Source: Lucifuga dentata (lineage: Eukaryota; Chordata; Actinopteri; Ophidiiformes; Bythitidae). From it: DNA of 64,000 nt. Numbering within the stretch: position 1 is the first letter of the stretch; the number at the start of each line of letters is the position of its first letter. Both the position numbers and the translations under genes were made by a program. Below the pieces are notes generated by a model. That model ran no database searches. It was not told the origin of the DNA and was given only the letters and a program-made list of their open reading frames with translations. The stretch is from the NCBI GenBank assembly GCA_014773175.1, contig VXCM01005918.1, forward strand, positions 1-64,000. Direction: 5' to 3'. Below are positions 23,415 through 35,200 of this stretch, piece by piece.

Positions 23415-24064
23415 TCCACCCATTTTGCATGTCTGAGCCTAATATATTTAATTTTAATACACGTAATATTACTGACAATCATTTCCCAAAGCATACTACT
23501 GGAACGGTGAATTAAAAATGTTTTTCCTACCTTCCAGTCCTCCACTAGTTTCAGTTCATTCTGGTACGCTATTAAAATCCATCCATCCATCCATCCATTT
23601 TCTAAACCCGGTTTGCTGTTGAGGGTCACGTGGGGGCTGGAGCCTATCCCAGCAACTTGTTGCTACTGTAAACGCTCTTGGGATAGGTAATCCATCATCA
23701 CCAACAAGACGTGTATTCAGGTTTTTTTAAGAAGTTATGTAATTTTAGTGTTTAAGCGCAATAAAAAGCGTGGAGTGAATGTATGCCTCCACCGGGGAAT
23801 ATAGTCCCAAAAGAAGACCTGTGTTTATGGAAAAATTTAAAGGACCGTGACTTCATAAGGCTGTGTAACTATTAGCAGGAGAAACATGGATTTTTAAGGT
23901 GGGTGTATCACTTGAATATTTGATTTTGAAAGATTAAGAGATTTTTCAGAATATCAGGAAATATGGTTTTATCCTTTGGGAAATGATTGTCAGTAACATA
24001 TAATGTGTATAAAATTTGAATATATTAGGCTCAATCATGCAAAATGACCGGTATGGTCCTTTAT
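23415..24064 (+). mobile_element. TTAA-MITE copy 8 (5' end lost, retroelement tail inserted)
   Basis: The first ~15 bp of the terminus are missing; it ends GGTATGGTCCTTTAT. At 23578-23650 it is interrupted by CCATCCATCC repeats followed by GGGGGCTGGAGCCTATCCCA, a common teleost retroelement tail. Confidence 0.8.
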
Positions 24065-24734
24065 TCCTGATTAGAGGTTAGACAGGATCATGAAAAACAG
24101 ATCCAAATCTTCAGGCTGAGAAACTTTGTGATCCGTTATGAAAAAAACATTTTTTTTTGTCACTTCTATGCTGTCAGATGCTTTGATGAAAAAGCGTCGA
24201 GATGAAACCAGCATTTATTTTGCTCATTATAATAACAGAACAATTTTCAAGTATAAAGAAATAAATTAAAACTTTCTGTCTCCATTCAGGGAACAGTTAC
24301 AAAAAAACTCACATTAAAATGAGTCACACAGCATCCAGACTTTCACATGCAGCAGCTGAAACTTGGTGCTATATGAAAATTAGATATTAATCTTTAATAT
24401 GAACATTCGTAAACAACTCTAAGAAACTCAGTCACAACATAAATAATTTCACAAACTATGGACATCAACTTTGTCCACACTTCATGAGAAATAACTGCAA
24501 TCAATTTTAACAACCTTCATTAACAATAAATGACTCCTACAGTCAGGAAAACACCTAAAACATATTTCCACCATTTTCAGTCAATCAGTTTTCATTTGAA
24601 TCTAAACGCACCGCTGTTCAAGAAACAACAAAGAAGCTTTTGGAGTGAAAACTTCAAACGTTCATATAAGAAGAAAAAGAAACTTTGGAACGTGTTTGTT
24701 TCACTCAGTTTACATGCACCATATTTATCTGGAC

Positions 24735-25395
24735 TTAAAGGACCATACCACCATTTTGCATGTTTGAGCCTAATATATTCAATTTTCATACATGTAACAT
24801 TACTGACAATCATTTCCCAAAGCATACTACTGGAACGGTGAATTAAAAATGTTTTTCCTACCTTCCAGACCTCCATTGGTTTCAGTTCATTCTGCTATTA
24901 AAATCAACTTGTTGATACTGTAAACGTTCTTGGGATAGGTAATCCATCATCACCAACAAGACGTGTATTCAGGTTTTTTTAGAAGTTATGTAATTTTAGT
25001 GTTTAAGCTCAATAAAAAGCATGCAATAATCTGAAAATGCTTCCTTTTGTTAGTTCTTTACTACAGCACTTGAATGCACCACAAGGAAGCATTTTCAGAT
25101 CACTCTGCACTTTTTATTGCACTTAAGTGCTAAAATTATGTAACTTCTATAAAAACCTGAATACATGTCTTGTTGGTGATGATGGATTACCTATCCCAAG
25201 AACGTTTCAAGTATCAACAAGTTGATTTTAATAGCAGAATGAACTGAAACCAATGGAGGTCTGGAAGGTAGGAAAAACATTTTTAATTCACCGTTCCAGT
25301 AGTATGTTTTGGGAAATGATTGTCAGTAACGTAACATGTATGAAAATTGAATATATTAGGCTCAAACATGCAAAATAGCTTGTATGGTCCTTTAA
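24735..25395. mobile_element. foldback derivative of the TTAA-MITE (two left halves head to head)
   Basis: 24735 to about 25020 is the left half of the MITE. About 25110-25395 is the same half in reverse complement, ending TTGTATGGTCCTTTAA. The ~90-bp spacer itself has 18-bp inverted arms (25029-25046 and 25083-25100). Confidence 0.9.
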
Positions 25396-25723
25396 GAATT
25401 AAGAATGCAAATAAGACAAACATGGACAGTATCCAGAGGATTCCGTGTTTCTCTGAACATACGTGATGTGTAATCAGAGTATAAGAGGTGAAGAAACACA
25501 TGTGGACATGTGTTAGTCCAATTATAATCTTTACATGTCTGAATAATTCAATCTACCATCTGAGATGAAGATTTCAGTCTAATTACATTGTTTATATGAT
25601 TTAATCTGAATATAATCTGAGTTTTAACGTGTTGATAGACACGGAGCGTTACGAGTCTTTTCACACGTCACCGTGTCAGCCGGCAATAAGCTTGTGAAAC
25701 AGAAGAAATCATATGGTTACCAA

Positions 25724-25855
25724 GGAGACAATATAAATACATTTTATCTCAGAACAATCCTACGTGTCCAAACTGTCTAGTCTTAGTTNAAGGAGACAAT
25801 ATAAATACATTTTATCTCAGAACAATCCTACGTGTCCAAACTGTCTAGTCTTAGT
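25724..25855. other. assembly join: ~66-bp exact duplication around one N (25789)
   Basis: The block AAGGAGACAATATAAATACA... occurs on both sides of a single N. Confidence 0.85.
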
Positions 25856-26141
25856 AAGTCTTAGTAAGAAAATGAATGAATGAACACAAAGTCTGAATAA
25901 AGACCTTCTGAAAATAATCTGCAAATAATCTAATCTGAAAATAATCTATCAAAACGTTGATGGATTTTCAATGTTTCCTTAATATTCAGCTTCTGTTTGT
26001 CTGATGTTTGTCAGCAATGTGAGGAAAGTCTGTTAAAGAACAAATCAAACGTGCACGTGCTCTCAGGCTGATACAGCACTTTGCCTGTCGGTTTGCTGTA
26101 ATGATGATGATGATGATGGTGAGGATATGAAGCTGAGCTTC

Positions 26142-26201
26142 CTATTGGTCCAGATTGTCCCACAGTGAGAGCAGCTGAACAGCCGCTCGGGGCTCCAACT
26201 C
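26142..26201 (-). CDS. ythdc2: ythdc2 last exon (C-terminus and stop)
   Basis: After acceptor TTTTAG it reads [19 protein letters not shown], then TAG. This matches human ELEPLVGEQLLQLWERL. The 3' UTR must continue to the left; no clear poly(A) signal was found close by. Confidence 0.93.
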   Translation of the reverse strand, partial: ELEPRAAVQLLSLWDNLDQ

Positions 26202-29200
26202 CTAAAAAATGACGTCAAAGAAAAGTTCAAATGCAAGAATTTTACTGGTTTATGTTGATTTATTTCTCCACAAATGCAATGTGCGTTCAGATTCTGGTGG
26301 ATGTTTACCATGTCATCCTACTCAACAATTTGGACTTGAAATTCTTATTGAATGTTCCAGACACTCAAATTGTCCATTTTTCTATGCTTTTTTGTTTTTT
26401 TTTTCTTTGTTAAGCAGCTAAATAAACATCTTTACTCTCATGTAAAGTCTCATTTTAGTACAAACTCAGAAATGTGACTAATCATTTTGTCAATTCAAAA
26501 GGTGTAAAGCCCCAATAATCCAATATATATATATAAAATTAGAGACATCTATGGAAATCTTTAATGAAAAACGTTCAAACTATTTTATTGAACATGTTTA
26601 ACTGTGGAAAAACGTCCTTACACTTTTATAAATGCAGACAAATCAACCAATCCAGTTTTTTTGACAGGAACAGTTAGTTACTTCCAACTGGTTTTTGTCT
26701 CTTTTTAGACAGGAAGTCAATCTGTGCACTTCCTGTTACAATCACTTCAATTGATTGATGTTGATTTAGTTTTTTGTTGAATTTATATTTTTCCACTCAG
26801 ATCAGTTTATCTGCAGAATAAACTTCTGTTCTCTATCACTTGTGTCTGTGTCTCCACAAACACACACAAAAAACAAAAAAACAAAAAAACAACAACAGGT
26901 GATTGGCCTGGCCAAAGTATTCTGCCTAGCAACTGCTTCTGATTGGCCAAAAATGTTCAAAGGCAACTACAGTGGAGAAAAAAGTCTTCTGAGCTAATCT
27001 GGTTAATTTAAAAGTGTCTGAAATTCAAAGATCATCAGAGCAGTTAAATTAGAATTTAAAGGACCATACCACCCATTTTGCATGTTTGAGCCTAATATAT
27101 TCAATTTTTATACGTGTTATGTTACTGGCAATCATTTCCCAAAGGATAAAACCGTATTTCAGCTTTCCTGATATTTTGCAAAATCTCTTAGTCTTTCAAA
27201 ATCAAATATTCAAGTGATACACCCACCTTAAAAATCCATGTTTCTCCTGTTAATAGTTACACAGCCTTATGAAGTCACTGTCCTTTACATTTTTCCATAA
27301 ACACAGGTTTTCTTTTGGGACTATATTCCCCGGTGGAGGCATACATTCACTCTAGGCTTTTTATTGAGCTTAAGCGTTAAAATTACAAAACTTCTAAAAA
27401 AAACCTGAATACACGTCTTGTTGGTGATGATGGATTACCTATCCCAAGAACGTTTACAGTATCAACAAGTTGATTTTAATAGCAGAATGAACTGAAACCA
27501 ATGGAGGTCTGGAAGGTAGGAAAAACATTTTTAATTCACCGTTCCAGTAGTATGCTTTGGGAAATGATTGTCAGTAACGATATGTGTATGAAAATTGAAT
27601 ATATTAGGCTCAAAATGAAAAATGGGTAGTATGGTCCTTTAAAGTCTCTATATGCTTCGAATGAAAATGAAAGTTCTGCAGGAAAAACAGATTTTTTTTA
27701 AACCGTGTCAGGAAGGGAAGCAGAATACACGCTAAAACGTCTTACGAGCTGAAACCTCAGCTGAGCTCTGATTGGCTGTGAGCGTCATTTCCTCACCTGT
27801 CCGTCCCTGCTGATCTGGACTTTCTTGTTGTCGTTCCACAGGTTGAGGATGTGTTGGGTGCAGTGGAAGGGAAGACTCTCCTTGTGGATCCACTCCACAT
27901 TAAAAACTCCTCCCAGTTCCATGAAGGCCCAGTCCTGGCAGCTCTCCTGACACACGGCCGACGTCATGCGAGCGAAGCCCTGCGGAAACCACACGCCAGC
28001 TTTTAGAGTTAGAACTCTGGCAGCAATGTGTCATGTTTTTATAATCTGTGAGCTTGTTACCTGGAAGTGTCCAGAACCCTGAACGGAGAAGATGAGAATG
28101 ATGATGTTGTTCTCCAGGAAGGCTTTGTTCAGTTTGGGCTCGTTGTTTGCTGTCGTGGACCAAATATTTTTCTGCTGGGAAATTTCAATGTTCCTGAGGT
28201 TGCTGCTCTTCATGATGAAGTATCGTACCGATGAAGACGGCGGCGGGGACGGTGGCTTGGAGCAGCACGCAAAGAGAAACAAACAACAGTTGAATTTAGT
28301 ACAAAAAATCCTGACATCCAATTCAATTTTATCAATTTTAATGGGTAGAGAAGGAACAATAAAAAAAAACAAAAAACAAAAATTAAAACAAGAAATCAAT
28401 GAAAATAAGAAATAAAAACACAAGAACAATTACATTTTAAAAAATCTCATTTCAGAGAAGTTTTAATTCAAGTCGTCTTCTCCTGGAACTATATTTCCTG
28501 GTGGAGGCATACGTTTTCTTCCATGCAGCACTGTGTTGGATCAGTTAAATTAAGTTACTTTGACAAAAAATCTGAAAGACATGATGTTTGCTGTGATGGA
28601 TTATTTATCTCAGCATGTTTCAACTCTCTACAAGTAGATTTTTATAGTTTACTGGAAAGAACTGAAACCAATGGCAGTCTGGAAGGTAGGAAAAACAACT
28701 GTAAAGTTTACTGCTCCAGCATTGTTTTGGAAACTAGTTGGCAGTAACGTAACGTGTTTACTAGGCTTCAACATGCCCAATCACCGTAATCCTCCTTTAA
28801 ATTTTTATCTTTTGTATTTTTGTATCTAGGCTTGAAAGACTGAAATATAAGAAGAAGTCTTATCGTTTGGAGCTCAGATAATCGGACTCTCTGAACGGCT
28901 CAACAGACCCACAGACACGCCCACTCTCAGCACAGATTGGCTGTGTGTCACATGATGCTTGGCTGTGTGTCATGTGATGCTTGGCTGTGTGTCGTGACGC
29001 TTGGCGAAGAGCGAATACCTTTCCTGCAGTGGAGGGACGGGGGCTGCCAAAGGGGCTGTCAAAGCCCACGGGGCCTGAAGAAAGAGTGTGTGGGTCATCA
29101 AAGGGCTGGTTTGTGGGCAGTGATGCTTCCACTCTGCTGTGGGTCTTTGTCTGAATCAGGCCTGAGGCCAGCGGCATCCCGGATGTCCTGAAAACATTGG

Positions 29201-32200
29201 TATAACAGATAATATGACATCAGTTAGGCTGGTTTCATATGGTAGGTTGACCTGGGTGTTCTATTATTGTGTATTGGGAGCTGAGCGGTGACTCTTGACG
29301 CCGCATCACGCCACCTTGAGCGCCGCGCGGTGCTTGGATTCTTTGTTTTGATGCGGTGCTCAAAGTTCAACCAAATTCAACTTTGACCTTTCCAATGCTG
29401 ACCTTTCCAACGCGCAACCAATTAGAGAACAGCTGTACTCTGATTGGTTGAGTACAGCCAATCAGTGCCACTAGAGCTGATTGGTTCTAGTGGCACTGAG
29501 CCTCATCTGCTGCACTCTGCATCTGTCTCCCTCCAGCGATCACATTAACGTACCCTTATCTCAGTGTCCATCTCTTAAAGTGTGGAGCTCTACATTAGAA
29601 TTTCCTTTTGCTGGTTTAATGTCAGTTTCTCTTTAACAGCAGATGAATCAGGATAAATCATGACACTTAAATATGAAGCAGCTCATTAATGCGCTGATCT
29701 TCGCTGGTTTTTACCTGACAACAACGCTACCTGAATGTGCGATGCCGTGTGGTTATCGTGATTCTTTGTGAATCTCACTCTATCTTGTCGTGTGATTGCG
29801 TAACCTTTCAGCTTCTAAACAAACAATTACAGTAGAAGGTGTAAAGGTTTGTGTTACAGACGAGTAATTTAAATTAGCCTGGGTGACTTAGCAGTATGCT
29901 GTTAGCTCATTGGTCCCTCCCACGCCCNAAAAAAAAAAAAAAATCAAGTTAAACATTTTTCTGATTTGATTTGCTGAGCCACATCTCAAGCCTGATTGTT
30001 ACACAAGCGTGAAGTTTCCTGATGTTGAGTGTAGCGTGTCACTTTGTAGCAAGGAACTCAGAAACATTGCTTCTTTGACTTGTTTTACTGGAAATCAATG
30101 GAGGGAGGCGACATCGTCTACCATGTGTCGAGCCCATAATGCAGGTATAAATGTAAGTCTAATATCAGGTGATCATTTCCAGTTGTAAAGATTGCATTTT
30201 AATGCGAGGTGTAAACGGAGCCACTGACTCACAGCACGAAGCTTCACAAAGCAAAGGTGATACAGCAGGTATAGCAGCTACTTGCTTGCTACTGGCGGCG
30301 TTGGCTGAGATGAGTTGAGACATGACCTTGGTGTTCTTCACAGTTGTCTGCAGCCCCTCGTTTGACGACATGGGCCGGGGCCGCTGGCCAATGCCGGTGG
30401 GCTGCTGGAGGCCCACTGCCTGCTCCTCTGCTGACAGCACCTGTGGAGGTGAGGTTAATTAGCCGGCATCCTGGCTGAGCAAAACGTATTACATCACAAC
30501 ACAGGGCGCCATGTTCAGAGAAGTCGGCCATTAAACTGAGACTGAGTCAAAAGACGCTGGAAAAGTTCTCAGATCCTGAGCTGAGCTTTAAGTCAGTTTC
30601 TCCGTGGAACATTCAGATTACTGAAATTCCAAGATTGTGTTCAGTTTCCTGGGGATAAATTTTCCCAATGATTTCAATCTATCCCCTTAAAGGATAATAC
30701 CAGAAATTTTGCATATTTAAGCCCAATAAATACCACCCACATACACGTTACGTTACTACCAACCATTTTCCAAAACATAAAGCCATATTTTACATTTTGT
30801 TTTATTTTGCCAAACATCCTAATCTTTCAAAATGAAAGGTTCAGGTGATACACATCTTAAAATTCAGTGTCATCAGAAAATAAAGAAAATAAAAAAGTGG
30901 TGTTGCTAAACAGCATTGTGATGATGAGAAAATGATGCCAGTTTAAAAACTTTACTTTGATTCCTCTCTGTGTTGGAGAGGAAACTCCTCCTCTGAGTGG
31001 CATTGCACATTTTACGTTTAATTTGCACATTAATAGCAATATATTGCCTTTAAGTTTTTACTGTTTTTTATTCTGTTTTATTTGGTATAGTATCGATGTT
31101 CTGTCTTTACCTGCCTCATTGTGTGTGGGTTTTTTTTTTTTGTAATTGCTGCTGCAACCCTGAAATTTCCCCTTGAGGATTAATGAAGTACTGAAGTACT
31201 AATGGAATACACATATTATTTTGTGTAAAACAGGAGGGAGGAAATTGGAGCTGACGTACAGAAACGAGCGTCCGGACGATGGCTTCATCCTGCTGAGACC
31301 AGGGCTTTGAAGGATAACGGATCCTCCTGAGGAACAAACTGTGCCACTTCTGCCTCAGCTCAAACACCTGACTCGCTGCCTGAAAGCAAGGCAGAAGGAA
31401 ACAGGGTTTAAGAGAAACCAAAGTCTGTGCAAATGTGACTAAAATAGAGAGTTGAGACATGAGATCACAGGAAATGAGGGATTTAGTATGAGATAAAGGG
31501 TGTAATTCATAAAACACAGTGGGAGATGTAACATGTTGGCGAGAGCAAATATCATCACGCCACCACGTTTGCTCATTCATAAAAGTGTTACAGGACTTTT
31601 TTATCGTTTTCCTTCAACTATGGTATTTCCTTATTTACATGTCATAAAACACACCATTCTGCAAAAATTGAGACTTGTTTCAGTTTGACAGTAAATTTCA
31701 TTGGTGCAAAATCTGTGTTAAACTGTATTTGCCTCTCATGTGTTAATGATCAACAAATTTGATCGATAAGCCCACTCAGCTGATCATTCAGTTTATATAA
31801 ATGACAAGTTCTTGTTCAACTTACGTTGACACCAGAGAGAGAAGCAGGATTAAGTGCTTTAGCTTCTGAATTAAGTGTGAATTAGCTGTTACTGTTGCAT
31901 GTGACACAACCTCCCGTTTACGCATGAAAAGCTGCCAGAAAAACAAAATTTAAAAAAAAAAAATCATGTCACCAACTTAATACTCCAGTCACATTTGCAA
32001 CTTTTGATCAGGTGAACATAAGTGATTTGATTGATTTAGAGTCAGTACCTCCAAGATTTTGATTGGGCTAAACACAGCTGATTGAGCTGATCAGGTAGGT
32101 GTGTGTGTGTTTGTGTGTGTGTGTGGAGCAAGAAGAGATGGGCTACGTTCACATTACAAGCTGAAGTGGCCCAGATCTGATCTTTTTGCCTCCATGTGAC

Positions 32201-35200
32201 TCAGATCTGATTTTTTCAGAGCTGTGTGAACGACCCAGATCTGATGTTTTCATATCAGATCTGGGCCACTTGCATATGTGGTCCTAGATCTGATCCATAT
32301 CTGATCTCTGGCGATGCGACCTGTGTCTGACCACTCAGATCAGATCTCATGTGGCTTTTTTTTTTAATGTCTCACTTCTCTGCACACATCGCATCTCGTC
32401 CTCATTCAGTGTCGGCGCCTCATAGCAGCCCGGTAAAAATAAATATGGAGGAGAGCAACAACAGCGATGACGGTTAGTGGAGAGATGAAGAAGTTTTACA
32501 TTTGTTGGATATATACATGAAGAGATCATAACGTTTTCAGTGAACTGTTTGAACTGTTCCTCTGTGAACTTCTGAACTTGCGGTCCACCACAGAGCTCCG
32601 CCCTCATACCCACACACTGACACTGATGCAGCAGCAGAGGCTGAATAGCAGCTCCACAGTCACCACCAGTAAAATTACACTTCTCAACTCCGCTTGTAAA
32701 ACTGGTTTGAATGTTATTTTCAGCACGTTGAAGACCTACTGCTATATATGAAACGATGTACACAAATATACGTGACAAACTGTCATCCACCTTACTGTTG
32801 CAGTTATTGTTGTTATTGTACCGTGCAGCTCACATTTTAGTTACATCTGCACATGCGTGGCAGTTTAGGACCTCAGCGTGTTCACACTGGTGTCTGATAC
32901 AGGTCACTTACATATGTGAATGTGAACCATCAACACAAAAAGATCGGATCTGATTTAAAAGTCANTACAGGTCACTTACATATGTGAATGTGAACCATCA
33001 ACACAAAAAGATCGGATCTGATTTAAAAGTCAGAATTGAGCAGCAAGGCCTGTAATGTGAACGTAGCTAATGTTGTGGTTCTTGAGGACCAGGATGAAAA
33101 CTGCAGGTTTAGATGTCTGCTGAAACGTTGCTAAACCATCAGAAGGAAATGGGTTCTTCTCACCTGTCTGTCCAGGTGGAAGAAGAGCCAGTCATCAATC
33201 TTCATCCGAGTCGCCTCCTCCATCGTGCTGTCGCTGTCACTGCTGTCACTCAGCGAGACGTCTACAGGAAAAACCACAAAGACAACATGATTTCAAAGGT
33301 GGTCATGACCTGCTGGCCTAAAACCTTCAGAACAAATGATAAACTCCCCTTTAGTATTTAGTAGAAAGCCAGACGGGCAGACAAATGATGAACTTCCTTT
33401 TTATTAATGTCATGTGATACCAAATGGGAAAATACCATATACATGCTATTCGGTGCCCACCAGAAAGTAGTGCATGTATATTAATCTCAGAAATATTAGT
33501 TAAATATTGCTGCTGTCAGCAAAAAGGTCCTCCTGCAATTATGAAAGATCAATCTGGGATATTTTATGCTATGGTGGCTTTTAAACTCATTTTTTATTAG
33601 GTAATCCCTGTGAATAAATTAAAAATAGATACACATTAAAGTTTAACCATAAGGCACTCTGAGTGTGAAATGTTTAGAAAAAAAGAAGGCAGGGGAGAGA
33701 TACCTCCACCAAGGCCAAAAAGATCCCCGTTAAAAAATGTATCAAAAAAATGAGTCACTGTGCTCAATTTAATTGAAATCAGCACATTAGCATTGATATT
33801 AAATTGTTAACCTTTCATGCTTCAGCCTCCAAACCTCAGGAAGCATAGGGACAAATTATTACCAACTTTGAGCTTAAAGGACCAGACCGGTGATTTTGTA
33901 TGTTTAAGCCCAATAAATACTACCTGCATACATGATATGTTACTGTCAAACAATTTCCAAAACATAAAACTGTATTTTAGTTTCCTGTTATTTTGCCAAA
34001 TCCCCTAATCTTTCAAAATCNCAAAACATAAAACTGTATTTTAGTTTCCTGTTATTTTGCCAAATCCCCTAATCTTTCAAAATCAAACCAAAATCAAGTC
34101 ATACACCACCTTAAAATTCAAAGTTTTGCATGGTAACATGTATGCACAATTGCAAAAGGCACCATCGTTACAATTGCTCGGCAAAAGCTGTATTCTCCTG
34201 GGACTATATTTCCTAAAGGAGACGTACATTTCTTTTCTGTGCAGCTCCGTGTTGGATCAGTTAAATAAAGTTACATCAACAAAAAAAATTTACAGACATG
34301 TTGGTTCACTGTGATGGATTATGTATCTCAAGCATGTTTCAAGTCTCTACAAGTTTATTTTTTATAGCGTGTACTGGAATGAACTGAAACTAACGGCAGT
34401 CTGGAAGTTAGAAAAAAACAAAAATCTAAAATTGACCTCTAAAGTCATATATTTTGGGAAATGATTGACAGTAATGTAATGCATAAACTGGTTGTGTATA
34501 TTGGGCTCAAACATGCAAAATGAATGGTATGGTCCTTTAAAAACCAACACAAACACAGCATGTAACAATGCAGGTTACAAAACATTCAAAAAGGTTCTTC
34601 AAATGTTTTATGAGGCAGGAAACGCATTCAATGTGTTTGTGGCTGTTAGTGAGAATTATGTACGTAAACTAAACTGTTATGAAAACTTTTATTATCTAAA
34701 ACAGTGGTCACCAACTAGCAGACTTCAGTCCAGAGCCAGAGAGGCTTTTATCCGGACCGCTGAGCATTTCCCATGATACTAATATGAACTTATATTTTAA
34801 GGTTAGGAGAATTTTCAGCAGCACAGTGTGGACAGCTCAGTGGGGCTCTGTGGGTCCTCTGGCCAACTTGTCCAATCACATTAAGGCTCACTGTACCCTG
34901 AAAATTAGCTGAGCAGACGTGCCAGCAGTCAAACACGCTGTAAAGCTGCCAAATGGCTGAAATATCAGAAAAGCTGAGCTTTGCAAAAAGCGAGTGTTGA
35001 AGGATGAGTGGTCGTATAAATCTGTTTTCATTCTTCCAGCAGCAAACGCTACAAGATCTGTTTGATCTGTTCAGTCTGTGGCGTCAGAAAAAGTGACAAC
35101 ATTAAACGCCATTATGATACAAAACAAATAAACTCAGCCCAGTACTTTGTTTTTAAGATAAATTTGGAGGTTATCAAGTTCATGTTTGACAATATACTTG

